Shown in pieces: positions 21,336-33,049 of a DNA stretch of 64,000 nucleotides. How positions within the stretch are numbered: the first letter of the stretch is position 1; every line of letters begins with the position of its first letter. The stretch is from Pollenia angustigena (taxonomy: Eukaryota > Arthropoda > Insecta > Diptera > Polleniidae). The position numbers and the translations under genes are program-made. The notes below the pieces were generated by a model, which was not told the origin of the DNA, did not search any database, and saw only the letters and a list, made by a program, of their open reading frames with translations. The stretch lies in contig OV884059.1 in the NCBI GenBank assembly GCA_930367215.1, positions 153,944,511 to 154,008,510 on the forward strand, read 5' to 3'.

Positions 21336-23450
21336 ATCAATATATTTTAAGAACTAAAGCCTCTTGATCATTTCAATCGCCGAATCTTCCATTTAGTTTT
21401 TATAGAGATTATTTGATTTAAAATGCCGTTAGGTTATTGTGAGGGTAGCTTTTACAGTTACATAAAACTCATATTTACAAAGTTATGTAACATAAAACAT
21501 CAGGCCTTTAATAAAAAAAAACTTGGTCATCACTTCTCTTTCAAAAATATCTGTAAAGCGTTCTTTTTTGAATTGAATGATCCATTATAGAGAAGAAAAC
21601 AACATCATACAAGACTTCTTGTTCACACAATAACAATAACAAACAATTCCACTTTAAATTCTAAATCGTGTCAAAAGCATTTGACAGTTAGTAACCAACA
21701 AATTGGCATTAGTGCAAGAAGACAAAACAGAAAACAAACACGCATTTTTACAGATGCTAGATAAAATGTTTAACTTTCCAACCAACCATTTATCCAACCA
21801 TCCATACAATTGTCCATCCACATCCGCAATGAATGACAAGCTTAGTGACTTAACTAACTGGGCTAAATTGTAAATACCATTACACTTCAAACTAAAACTC
21901 GAACTCCAAACGCAAAGCAACGAAATGGCAAAAGAAAATATAAATGAAAGGCAGCCAGTGCAAATGCTCTCTCGTTCGTAGTAAAACAAAACATGAAAAC
22001 TTTTTCAAAAAAGGTAAGCTGTAACTGTAAAAAAAGGAATAACTTCACATTTGCGAATGTGTATGCGAATGAGTGCGTATGTATGTCAAACTATACCAAT
22101 GGATAAAGTGGAAACTTGCTAAATTTATGGTTGAGTAAATACAGCACTGAGATTTTATATTGCCGTTGCAAACAGTGTCAGACTCTTTAACTAACTTTAC
22201 ATTTAATACCCTGTGAAAAAGTCAAAATGATAGTCAAAAATATGTTTGACGACTTGAATTGTATAACTACGGTCGGATGCATGAAATGCATGCTTTATTT
22301 TTGTTATCGTTTTAAAAATTGATTTTTTGTTTAGCTGTCAAACCATTGACACTTAAATGTTGTTAAGCCTATCAACAACAGGCACACGAGGAAAAATGGT
22401 TATGGCAATACTGTCTGGTGAAGAAAAATTTTTACATAATCACATACACTCATATTCTGTAGAGCCCAAAATCAATGTAAAGAAATTTGGGTTTTGTTGG
22501 TTTGTTTGTTTTATGTTGGCATAAATTTAAAATCAATCTAACAACTTAAATGCCGACAAATAATAGCATTCTTTACATACATACATACACAGTTTTTTTT
22601 TCCTTTATGTGTAGATATTTAGGTCTTTCGATCCTCTTATGATTTCATGAAACATTGTCCATACAACACAATTTTCATTTGATGCCATTAATCATTTTGT
22701 CAAGAAGAGAAACTGCAAACGATTGACAATTTTTCAGCTCAACACAAATGTTTGTTTTTTTATATTTTCCCTCATATTCATACTTGAAGATACACATAGA
22801 ACTGCTCATAAACTTTATTGGGTGGAGGGAGAAGTTGTTTCTTAATATAACAATTTGTGATAACAATTTAAATACAAATTTTAAACCAAATAAAAAATTA
22901 TAGAAGTATTAAAGGAAACTTTTCAAAAAGTATTATTCTTTTAATAACAAAATTATTTACAAAACCCAGTTAATTAAATTTTGGAACTTAAACAGAAGTA
23001 AGGGGATTGATCTTTAACTTAGTGTAATTTAAGAGATATGGTATATTACAAAACGCCGTATTTCCTACCGACTTGAATATTGTTACGCTAGAACATCACC
23101 GCTTTAGTTTTTTCTATATTTTAAACAAGGCTTTCCCGCAACTACGCAGACGATATCTGTCTTGACTTAAAGAGTGTATTTTTTTAAAAATTCCAAAGTT
23201 ATTCGGATTCAGCTAATATTTTATTATTAGTTTTATATAATTTTAGACGATGTAGAAAGAGATATTGAATCACTCTAAATGTATTAACATGTGCCTTTTG
23301 CATTTGGCTTGAGCATTCGTACAGTATTGATCCTAATTGCGTATTTTTGAACTCCCTCGACAATACGCCACTTTATTGTCTTCGACTTACGAAAACTCCT
23401 ACAACTTAGTTTTAAATTAATCAACTTCGTCGTATATGTGCATTTCCACC
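21336..23450. other. Non-coding, no recognised gene
   Basis: Two repeats of catacatacata-type simple sequence (near 21170 just outside and 22580) and several isolated open frames (21654-21989, 22675-22866) without family features. I see no inverted repeats, RNA genes or splice-like coding segments. Confidence 0.35.
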
Positions 23451-23459
23451 GAAAAGTAT

Positions 23460-23665
23460 ACTTTGTGTAACGTTACGCAAGCACGCAATTAAGTTTGCAT
23501 TTAAGGTCCATGTTGTTCAAATGCTGCCCCTTTTTGTAACTAAATGAAAAGCTAGTTGCCCTTAGTGCTACCTGGCTGTCCACATATAAAGTGCCCTTCG
23601 AACTCCTAGCAATGTTATCCATTATAAATACTACGGTCAAAGATCCATAATTTTTTTAGTTGGGA
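23460..23665 (-). pseudogene. Possible RNase H-like retrotransposon shard
   Basis: The minus strand reads TLYVDSQVALRA in one frame, which resembles the DSQAAL block around a catalytic Asp of retrotransposon RNase H domains (LINE clades with RNase H). Similarity fades on both sides, and stops are present. The evidence is a single motif, so this is tentative. Confidence 0.3.
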
Positions 23666-24174
23666 CATGGACTGCAAGTCAAAAAAGAGTCGAGTCGGAA
23701 CAAACAATTATTTACAGATTTAAAAAATATTGAGAACTAAAGACTTTAGTAACTTTTTCCCGTCTCCTGTGGAATTTATTCAAATGGACTTTGCTCCTTA
23801 GCGATTGAAAAAAATTGATAAACTGATTGCCTTCGAACGACTAATAACACTGTGCTAGTTTGCAAAATTAGACAGGCCGGGCACATGGTGTTTTGGCATA
23901 ATTAGGGTACGCTGAATTTAATTAAACCGCCATATATGTTTGGTTGAAATTCTTAAATTTGGCTGCTGCAGTGCCTAGGATGCCCCTAGATGGGTCAAAT
24001 GTATGACCAACCCTACTTCATATTTCATCTCAATCATTTAATTCTTACATACCCAGGAAAAACTTTTTGATTTTTAGTAATAGGTGGTATTTAATTCATA
24101 CGTTACCGGGTAAGTAGTTGTGATTACAATTGTCATTATTCTGAAAACTTTCATAAGTACTTACTAGTAATGAC

Positions 24175-25402
24175 TAGAGTTGTCAAATATTCGCCTTTCA
24201 ACTTTTTTCGAATAATTCAAATAATTGTTTTTGTTCGTTCGATCAAATGATTAAATCTAAAAATTTATTCGATTAATCGATGAGAATAACGAATAAAAAA
24301 ATTATTTTTACAAAAAAAATAGTATAGAAAATCTTCCATTCCATCCGCCATGACTTCTTCTTTTTTTGATGCATAAAATTTTTCATCTTAACTCCATATC
24401 GTTGTATTACTTAAAAGCATCGTAAGACCCTTAATTCCTTAATAATCGATATTAGTCTGGATTTTTGAAAGGCAGACCTACCTTCTTCAGCCAAACTTAT
24501 AATTAAAAAAAAAATATAATACAATAATAACACTTTCTTCTTTCAAGATATGATTTATCAATTTTTTATTTTTAAGCTTTTTGTTTATTTCTAAATTTTT
24601 CACCAGAAATTGAAAAATCCCTTTTCTTGAAAATTTTTTAATGTTTGATTTAAAAATAAAACAGCTGATACAATTTAGAAGGTAAGTTGCAAAACTCGTT
24701 TGTTGCAAAATTAAAAATACGCGATGGCAAATGATTCTTAAAGTTCCTTTGGCGCTTTATTAGGCGAAATATTCTGATTGCATCAAGGCATGACCGTGCT
24801 AAAATCATGGAAGGGGACATGCATTGATACAATTAGTATATTTCTTTTCATAAAGCGCCAAAAGAACTGTTAGAATCAATTGTCATCTCGTATTTTTAAT
24901 TTTGTAACGAACGAGTTTTGCAACTCAGCTACTCAATTGTTTGTTAAGATTTGTTTAATAAGAACATAAAATAAATTTTCAATACAATGATTTCTCAACA
25001 CGGTTTTTGCTTACTAAACATTGAGATTAATTATAACCAGGGCTATGGCGACAGTATTTTTTAACATTAAAATTAATTAAAAAATCATTTGTTTTAAATG
25101 AAATGTATATGATCCGTTTTTTAAATGAATTTTAATTTGCTTAAAATGAATTTTCGTTTGAATTTAACTACATAATATTTTGAGTGTATATTTTGTATAA
25201 AATCACTAAAAACGTATGAGAATAAATGAAATTCTAAGCTTTTATTTAATTTATTTTTTAATAAAAAAAATTTTTCGATTAATCGACATTTATTAATCGA
25301 TTTATTCGTTATTCGAAAATCGTCGTTTTAAAATTATTCGAACAAGAGTTTGGTTTTGTTTGATCGATTAATCGAATTATTCTTAATCGGTTGACAACTC
25401 TA
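24175..25402. mobile_element. hAT element, TAGAGTTGTCAA ends
   Basis: The termini tagagttgtcaa and ttgacaactcta are perfect 12-bp inverted repeats. The flanking octamers gtaatgac (24167-24174 and 25403-25410) are identical. Both ends hold clusters of cgattaatcga-like words (24265-24285; 25275-25310, 25365-25380). Without transposase. A foldback unit (24684-24925) lies inside. Confidence 0.85.
24684..24925. mobile_element. Innermost foldback MITE, about 77-bp arms
   Basis: Arms 24684-24761 and 24850-24925 are inverted copies (aagttgcaaaactcgtt outermost, tttggcgctttat innermost), with around ten differences. The spacer is about 88 bp. The open frames on the minus strand (24487-24708, 24650-24832) cross the arms and are incidental. 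Confidence 0.75.
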
Positions 25403-26043
25403 GTAATGACCTCAACCACTACTTTTTACTTCTATTAATTTCACTACTGAACATTTACTTACTAATAATCAGCTCAATAACTACTAATTAGTTGTGTTGT
25501 TTATAGTACTGAATATTTACTTACTGGTAACGTACTCAATAGCTACTTATTAGGTATATAAACTAGTGATTATTTGGCTTCTAGTAAGTATATTGTAAGT
25601 ACTTACAGTTAAACTTACTCGTAGTTTTTTAATAACTAGATATTATTTGACTTCTAGTCATTCAGTACTATACAATAGTACTGAATTCTGTGGACACCTC
25701 GAATAAAAATAAGTAGTTATTCAGCCGAAAAATTAGTAGTGTTTATTTTTCTCCAACATTACTTGCTAAATTACCAGGTAAGTAAAGTTTTTGCTGGGTA
25801 CCTACGCGCTATCTCCATTTCTTAAGGGGGTCCCATACAAAATGTTCCATGCAGACTAGAGATATATTGAAGAAAAGGTCCCATAAATGCCCAGGAGTTT
25901 CCCCTAGTAGGATAAAATATATGACCGACCTCATTTAGTTTTTTATCTTTAACATTTTCTTGAGACATAAGCAGATTTTAATCATTTATGACTTGTTTTG
26001 TTAGCTCTTCGTTTTTTATATGTCTGTAAAAAATTAAAGGCAT

Positions 26044-27158
26044 ACACGCAAAGAAAAAACATGGTTGTGGTAAACATATTCTAAGAGCAACATATTATGA
26101 TAAAAATTATGATTGTAGTCACCATATTAAGTTTATTATTGAATCATATTATGACTAAATATACTCGCAATATGTCATCATAATATTTTTCCCTAAATCA
26201 TATTATTATTCGGTTAATCATACTAAGTTAAGAAGTAATCAAATTATTGTCATGTTAATCATAATAAGCTAAGAAATTAATCATATTATTGTCATGTTAA
26301 TCATAATAAGCTAAGAAGTAATCATATTATCATCATGTTAATCATAATAAATTTAGAAGCAATCATATTATAATACAGCACCTTTCATAGCTGTCATAAA
26401 AATACAAAATAAATTGAAATATTTTTGCATTGATTTTTTATTTTGTGGCTTTTTACAATTTTTCTTAATGTTAATCAAATAGCGGAGTTCAATATAAGGC
26501 TTGCAAAAGAGCAAATTCATGGGCAACCGCGTGTGTCCATTTTTTCGATTTTAAGATGTTGATGAAATATCGTAGCACTTTTATAAAATATAACGAAATC
26601 TCTGTGTGTGCTGTTGTTGGATTTTACAAAAAAACTATGATATTTTGCATTTGCACTATTACATCACTAATACTGGAATGAACTCCGCTAATATTTTAAT
26701 TTTTTATTTTCTTTAAACTTATTTTTTTTATGGAATTTTATCTTTTAATTGTTTAACCGCTCACAAATATAAAAACGACACAACTGCTTCAAAATTATTT
26801 TACAAATGGCGCTAACATAATATGATTAGAGTAAAAATAGTTTGATTGCATCTTTAACATAATATGATAAATGTATAGAAAGTTATCATGTTATGGCTAT
26901 TTAATATCATGATATGGTTGTGAGAAATATAATATGTTTAGAAAGTTATCATAATTAAGTTGTTAGAAAAATAATTATTTTTCGGTCAACAATACTCAAA
27001 TTCATAATTGCGATAAACATTGATATGTTTACAGTAACTATAATATTGTTGATATTAAATAAAAATAACAATTATTTGTGTACGACAACAATATATTGTT
27101 ACATTAAACATAGTGTTGTTGCCGTAGCCATGCCCAACCATATTTTTTCTCTACGTGT
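26044..27158. mobile_element. TIR element with internal tandem array
   Basis: The left end acacgcaaagaaaaaacatg and right end catattttttctctacgtgt are imperfect inverted repeats. Motifs such as tcatattat and cataatatgat are spread in both orientations through the interior, and the left half contains the tandem array at 26196-26374. No ORF. The target duplication is unclear. Confidence 0.5.
26196..26374. repeat. 41-42 bp tandem repeat, ~4.3 copies
   Basis: Units start at 26196, 26237, 26279, 26320 and 26361, each of the form aatcatattattgtcatg, then ttaatcataataagctaaga. Units 2-4 are the most alike. The array lies within the TIR element and has no coding meaning in any frame. Confidence 0.85.
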
Positions 27159-27640
27159 AGCTGCATTTAATTGAATTTTTAAAAAACAAAAATTTCGAAA
27201 TTTTAATAAAAAAAAATATTTTTCTAAACGACTAAAATTTTATTGCGGAATTTCGGTTTTTTAGTAATTTCAATAAACTAAACAGTTTTTGACTTACGCA
27301 AATATATGTTGTGCAACCTCCTCCATTTTCGAAACAACATTATATCTCGAAAACAAGAGTTAACCTAAAAAAAACAGGGGGACCATTGGATTGAGCGTAC
27401 CCGAATTATGCTTAAACGCCATGTGCCCTGCTTGTCTAAAAAAAATGTAATTTTCGAGCACAGTGTAATTAGAAAAACATGTTAAACCCTAATAATAGCA
27501 TGGTTTTTTTTCCAACCAAAGCATGTTGCTCTTGCAAAAGAGAAAAATACTTTTGTTAATTTAAAACCAAACAATTATAAGTGGTAAACAAATTATTGTC
27601 ATATTTAACCAAAACACATTTAGAGACAATCATAATATGG

Positions 27641-27965
27641 ATCAAGGCGAATTTAACAAGGTAAGTGCATCTCTACAACTACAAAAAGCCCCATGTCTTT
27701 TTTGCAATTTAATAGACGGCTGTCAAAAATGCTGACAAGGCTAAAATTTATTGAAAAACAAAATAAAAATTTTGTTTGGGTTATAAAAGAAATTATTAAA
27801 TTCACTTCAGTTATTCGCAGTTTTTCTAAGAAATTTGTTCGGTTATTTTGGCGAAAACATAAACAAAATTATATTTTGACGTTTCCCTATTTTTTGTTAA
27901 TTCGCCGTGGAAACAGCTGATGAACGGCTGACGAGTTGAGTTTACCTTCTTAAATTCGCCTTGAT
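27641..27965. mobile_element. MITE with 23-bp TIRs
   Basis: The ends atcaaggcgaatttaacaag and its near-complement (cttaaattcgccttgat) with gtaa/ttac inside. The interior encodes no transposase; the open frame 27693-27920 lacks any domain. The flanks do not show a clear duplication. Confidence 0.7.
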
Positions 27966-30240
27966 ATCGAAAAATTGTTTTTTCTGCAGGACTTGAAGTA
28001 AGGAAATTACTTTTTGCCTCCACCAATAAAAAAGGCTAAGTGGTAATATGAGCCCTTCTTTTTAACAATGTGCTTGTGTCTTGAGTTTGTTCTTATTTTT
28101 TTTTTTTTTTTGTTTTTTTTTGTGAAATATTTTACGATAACAATTTTTTTTTTTGCTCCAAGCTTATGCGTGATATTTCTTTTAAGTTTTACCGTTTTGA
28201 CAGAATCTTTAAGAAAAAATACAAATTTTTTAAACATTTGTATTAAAAAAAAAATACTCAATTAGTTATCGATCGATATAAATGTCAACAATTTGACAAA
28301 ACTAAAACAAAATAATAACAAAAGTTGAATAAGTTAATTAACATAAAACAAATATTTCCTTTTATTCATACAAAAACATTTTGATAAAGGTTTTTTTGTG
28401 TCTTTTATCTCAAGATCAATTATTCTTATTTTTAATAATATTTTTTTAAAAAAAGACATTTCTTATACATAAAAAAAACCTTTTCAACTTTCAAGATTAT
28501 TATAAATTTGTCACTTAAAAAAATGTTTAATTTTTTTAAGAAAATGACAGTTCCTGGATTTTTTTTTTAAGGTGAAAAAATCACCACTGTGTTTGAGTGC
28601 ATACATTTTGTTGCACTGAATTTATCACACGCATGATTGTAAATAACTTTTTTATAATTCTCCATTTTTTTCTCGGGTTTTTTTTAATTTGGCTTTAAAT
28701 TTTAAAATTTCAAACTTTGGCACAGTGTTGTATTGCGTGACAAATTATTTACGATCACGACAGTAAATGTGAGTTTAGTTCATTTGTTGTATGTTTGTGT
28801 GTCGATTGCTTGAGTTCATTCGCTCGTTCTAACAACATCCATCCGAACTCGTGTACGAGTACAACATAATAAAATACCTTACTGGAGATATGGCGATGAC
28901 GTCGACAACGGCTGACTTCAAGTCATGTTTAAAATATAACTCATGTTATTTTTAGAGTTTGACTGGTTTATTATTTTTTTTTCGTATTGTTTTTCTTAAA
29001 AAAAAAAAGAATAAAATGCTGGGTTAAAAAAAATACCACTGAATCCAATCCAGCCATTGGGTTCCTTTGTCACTTGGCGTTGTTGGTACTCAAACTCTCA
29101 AGAGTTGGGTTTTTTTCAGTTGGATTTAAATTGTTTTTTGCTTCGTTTGTTATCGTGAATAAATAGTTTATAGTTTTTTTTGTTTGCCACAAACATTATT
29201 GAGGTTTTGTGGTTTTCAGTTCGTTGTTGTTGTTGTTGCTTTTGATTCAAAATATTTATTAAAGACAGGAGTGTGAAATTTGACACTTGATAATTTACAA
29301 ATTGTGCATGAACATTGTTTATGTATGTTGGTTTTTTTCACTTCCTTTTTTCCTTTCAATTTGACAAAATAATTATGTAGGCGTGTTTTTTCTCTTATCC
29401 ATATAGTGTTAAAGTATGATAAATGTTTTTAAGAATAAAGTTTGAATTTTATTTGAAGATAAGAAAATATGTTAAAGAAAACCACTAGAAAATCAATGGG
29501 AATCGCTGCGTTGTGTTTTGCGGCAGCCATCAGATTTTGTGTAATCTCATTATATTTTATCATGTTGAAAGCTGTTTAAGTCCAGCAAAAGATAAATAAA
29601 CTTTTGTTTAGCATAAATATAGAAGTTAAAAAACGAAAAATTGCATCCAGCAACAAAATTATTTTTAATTTTGCTTAAAACTAAAAGTTTTTGACAAACT
29701 ATTCAAGTTATATCACACGATACCCTGGAAGCGAGAGTATCCAAAATCTGCTCCAGAGTATTTTGGTATCCACCAGTTAACGTCTAGGTTGTATGTATAT
29801 GGTTCTCCACCAGTCACGTTGAGTTATTATTGCTTCTCTACCAGACAAACATGTTAAAAAAAATTAGGTTACAAACGATTGCATTAAGTTAATGATGAAC
29901 AACAGCAAAAACTGTAACTTTGTACAGTTATTCGACGCCAAGCCATTAGCTAATGCAAGGAGACAGCGCAGAACGAGTGGCAACAAAATTAAACGTTTCG
30001 GTTAAGGTTTTAAGGTTATGGCATTGCCAGGTATACCAGAATGTACGATAAAAAGTTATTATATTAAGTTTGACATTCCGTGTGAAACTTTTTTAATATT
30101 TATCTCAAACCCTATTAAGTATATACATATGTATTTTCGGGGGTCCTTGTTGAAAACACGCTCACTTTCGAAAAACTCAACCAAAAAAAAACAAAATTGT
30201 TTTCAAACTCTTTCTAGTTCTCCTAAAGGCTAGTTTGCAC
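27966..30240. other. Long non-coding stretch with poly-T runs
   Basis: Contains T-runs near 28085-28160, a (GTT)n tract near 29222-29238, and no inverted-repeat element that I can see. One GC-richer patch at 28820-28925 is discussed separately. Frames such as 28007-28261 and 28068-28265 are produced by homopolymer runs. This is the longest stretch without a recognised transposon and could be intron or host regulatory DNA. Confidence 0.4.
28890..28955 (+). CDS. Tentative short ORF, GC-richer patch
   Basis: ATG at 28890 opens a 21-codon frame starting MAMTSTTADFKSCLKY and stopping at 28955. The patch upstream (28820-28880) is also unusually balanced in composition for this window. It could be a short upstream ORF or part of an exon, but there is no clear splice site and no homology. 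This is listed only because composition stands out. Confidence 0.15.
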   Translation: MAMTSTTADFKSCLKYNSCYF

Positions 30241-30530
30241 TATTTTTCAAGTCTTACGTATTCCATAATACATTGTGAGATAGAAATCTAATGAGTTTTG
30301 TTGCGACTGTCAAAAAATCTAATTTAACATGACAGTTTGTTCATTTTCGTGACACATTGCATTCACACCATCACACTTTGTCATATTACTTGAGTTTTTG
30401 ACATGTTTTAATTTAATAGTGTTAACTAGCCTTAAGCAGGGATTGAAATCCAGCACAATCTTATCAATTTTGTTACAAACATAACTTTTTAAAAGAAACG
30501 TTACAAATCTTAACGTTTTGGCTTCTGACA
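30240..30530. other. Unclassified repeat-like sequence
   Basis: No gene. The sequence passes without a clear boundary into the second foldback copy near 30530. The 83-codon minus frame (30319-30570) has no domain. Confidence 0.3.
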
Positions 30531-30662
30531 TCAGCTGTGTCAGAAATCTATGCCGGTAGAAAAGCGTCACCGGCGGTCCGCTATTGAAGGAATGAAGTAA
30601 ATATTTTACAATACCGATATATGAATGAACATTTCACCATTGAATAGAAATTATGTACATAT

Positions 30663-31590
30663 ATAATGGGTGATTTTTTTAAGAGCTATAGGAAAGTTTA
30701 AAAAAAACACATAAAATTCAGAAAAATGCATGAAATCTTTATTTGAATGGATAGTACGGTCCATATAATTTAATGTTTGAAGATTATTTCATGCAAATGT
30801 TGACCGTGACTGCGGCTCAAATGGTCCATCCGCTTAGTCCAATTTTGGCATACTCTTTCCAACATTTCGGCCGGTATCTCATGCATAAATACTTCAATGT
30901 TGTCTTTCAATGCGTCAATTGAAGCGGGCATGTGTGTATAGACATGAGCTTTAACATCGCCCCACAAAAAATAGTCTTAAGGCTTAAATCGCACGATATA
31001 GGCGGCCAATTGACCGGTCCCGAACGTGAAATAAAATGTTCACCGAACTCGCCTCTCAATAAGTCCATTGTTAAGCGTGCTGTGTGGCATGTGGCACCGT
31101 CTTGTTGAAACAACATGTCATGCAAGTCAAGCTCTTGCATTTTGGGCAAAAAAAAGTTGGATATCATCTCACGGTAGTGCTCACCATTCACAGTTACGTT
31201 ACGATTTGCATCATCTCTGAAGAAGAACGGTCCAATGATGCCACCAGCCCATAAACCGCATCATACTGTGACTTTTTCTGGATGCATTGGTAGCTCTTGC
31301 AATGCTTTTGGCTGATCTTCACTCCAAAATCGACAATTCTGCTTATTAACGTACTCATTGAGCCAAAAATGAGCTGACCATAAAATGGAAGAAGCGCGCG
31401 ATCAACTTTCTTAACAGAGCACGCATTTTGATAATAACCTTCAAGAATTTGCAAGTGTTGTTCGTTTGTAAGACGATTCATGGTTAAATTATAGACCAAA
31501 CTGAAGATGTTTGACAGCGAAACAAAACACGAAACGTGCGTCAGCTGTTAAAACCAGTGTTGCCTGAAAGATAATAGCTAAAACATATGT
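30663..31590 (-). mobile_element. Internally deleted mariner
   Basis: The left end atgggtgatttttttaagag (from about 30665) is a typical mariner terminus; the right end (about 31562-31586, ataatagctaaaac) is decayed. The element lies in an A/T run of the foldback copy and has duplicated local TA. It is about 0.92 kb instead of the usual 1.3 kb because about 400 bp of transposase coding sequence are missing. Confidence 0.85.
30770..31499 (-). pseudogene. Mariner transposase, deleted and frameshifted
   Basis: The start at about 31481 gives the N-terminal helix-turn-helix with the motif CSVKKVDRALLPFYGQ, then jumps directly to the block around VNKQNCRFW, losing the second HTH and the first catalytic Asp. 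A Trp codon has become a stop near 31263, and frameshifts follow. Further on, LDLHDMLFQQDGATCHTA holds the second Asp, and HFISRSGPVNWPP leads to the damaged third site. The C-terminus at 30967-30770 (EIPAEMLERVCQNWTKRMDH) is present. The order and spacing fit the mariner family. It cannot make an active enzyme. Confidence 0.9.
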
Positions 31591-31790
31591 ATAAAATACG
31601 TTTCATTATGATATCCTGGTATCTTTCCTTGGTATCTTCGAATTTAACGAAAAAAAATATTAAGATGACTGAACTCTTTTGCGGCGCAAATAAAAATGTT
31701 TGTGGGGGCAGCACTAGTTTAGTTTCTGCAAAAACTATGCTACCGAAATAAGAGCGTCAGGCGTTTTTTATGTCTTAACTCCTCATATTC

Positions 31791-32500
31791 ATACAGGTTA
31801 AACAATACAAACCTTTAGAACGCGACACAACACCACCCTAGGAGATTGGTTTGTTTTTTATGAAAAGATACTGGCAATAGAATTTTCAAGCTTAAAAAAA
31901 GCTTGATGCGCTATTTAGGTAGCTTGTTATACATATTTAAAGAATGACTTAGTTTTAAAAAAAACCAACATCACATAATTTTAAAATAACTTAGAAACGC
32001 TTAAAAAATTTAATATTAAACTTAAAAACGTTAATAAACCCCTTTCATTTGAAAACAGTTTTCCAATATTGTTAATTGATTTCTATTCCCTATGCCAAAT
32101 ATATTTTTCCACTTTCAACAATTTTCCTTCAATATAAATTATCTCCCAATTACGCCCCTAATAAAATATTGATCGATTTGGAATTATGTACATTCGTGTA
32201 CAAGAATTCAACATGGCACCAGAAACGAACAAAATAATCCTAATTGAATTGTGTTGACAACATGCTATTAAATCAAGCCCCAAAGAAATCAAAACCCATA
32301 AAAATATAAAACAAACCATAAAATGTATTTAAACTTACAAGGTTTTAAACATTGTCGTAATGACTGCTTTACATACACAAATAATAAAAAAAAAGGTTGA
32401 GGTAAGGTTTTGTTTATATGTAATATACACAAAACATACAATACGAAAGGGTATTTTTTAAGCCCGACAAAACGTTAAATTTTAAAAAATAACACAAAAT
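31791..32500. other. Non-coding spacer
   Basis: No ORF over 60 codons, no paired repeats and no RNA gene were recognised. Confidence 0.4.
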
Positions 32501-32508
32501 ATTAAACT

Positions 32509-33010
32509 GTGTTTTTGTCAAGAATAAAAACTGGGAATTAAGCACGTTGCTATTCGTGAAATTAAAATTTTGTATTCCCAAAAATTGAAATTACTTTTTG
32601 ATAATAAACAGGCAAGTGCACGGCCTAAAAAACAAATAATTGACAATATCTTTTGTAAGTTGTTGTTGTTTTTATTTTGTTTTTCTTAACCTGCTTACAA
32701 CTACAATTAATGTTGAGAGAATTTCAACTAATTGTAGTGGGGAATGTAAGATGAGATAAACCCACTATTGTTTATTGTTGATGTGTTTTGTTCAAGCTTT
32801 GATATTGTTACAAGTAGAACTGTTACTATAATTCTTATACGTTTAACAGTTTTATTTGGTTTAATATCTTTAGTTTATCTAAAATCTTTATGGATGAAGT
32901 TTCCTGATGATCTGGCCTAAGCAACCAGTGAAATGCATAGGAATAGCTTATCCCATCAACAATAAATTTCAAGTGTTTTTGTCAAGAATAAAAACTGGGA
33001 ATTAAGCACG
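32509..33010. repeat. 38-bp exact direct repeats, 464 bp apart
   Basis: The 38-mer beginning gtgtttttgtcaagaataaa and ending aattaagcacg occurs at 32509-32546 and 32973-33010 without mismatch. Immediately after the first copy comes ttgctattcg; after the second its complement cgaatagcaa (sharing the repeat's last bases). Both then rejoin at gaaattaaaa. It may be a segmental duplication with a tiny inversion or a pair of element ends. Confidence 0.7.
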
Positions 33011-33049
33011 AATAGCAAAATCTTTTGAAATTAAAATATTAATCTTTTA

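Larger units (their letters stand above)
24052..25798. mobile_element. CCCAG-ended MITE with TA target
   Basis: The left end cccaggaaaaacttttt is the near-complement of the right end aaagtttttgctggg. TA lies on both sides (24050-24051, 25799-25800). The flanking arms contain many ttacttact and tactagt-like words. It is interrupted by the hAT element at 24175-25402, so the true length is about 510 bp. Confidence 0.7.
23848..27465. mobile_element. CACTGTG-ended element, outermost of a nest
   Basis: The left end cactgtgctagtttgcaaaa (23848) and the complement of the right end (27465 leftwards) share about 75 bp, including gggcacatgg and gggtacgct, in inverted orientation. A further copy of this terminus begins at 54814. 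After removal of later insertions, the interior still shows two diverged copies of a block around cccctag and atatatgaccga (about 23990 and 25905). No transposase remains. It hosts the elements at 24052-25798 and 26044-27158. Confidence 0.55.
30530..31790. mobile_element. Foldback element copy 2, split by mariner
   Basis: 30530-30664 matches 10050-10185 (cagaaatctatgccgg, then ttttacaataccga and ttgaatagaa). 31590-31790 resumes with the following part (ggtatctt, then cggcgcaaataaa and tttctgcaa), matching 10186-10345. The gap between the two halves is exactly the mariner. Only one arm (B) of the foldback structure is represented here. Confidence 0.75.

Noticed and set aside
26196..26374. CRISPR-like array
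   Set aside because: Units are contiguous tandem repeats without unique spacers, in a eukaryotic transposon.
28007..28265. Overlapping frames on both strands
   Set aside because: Produced by poly-T/poly-A runs (poly-Phe/poly-Lys).
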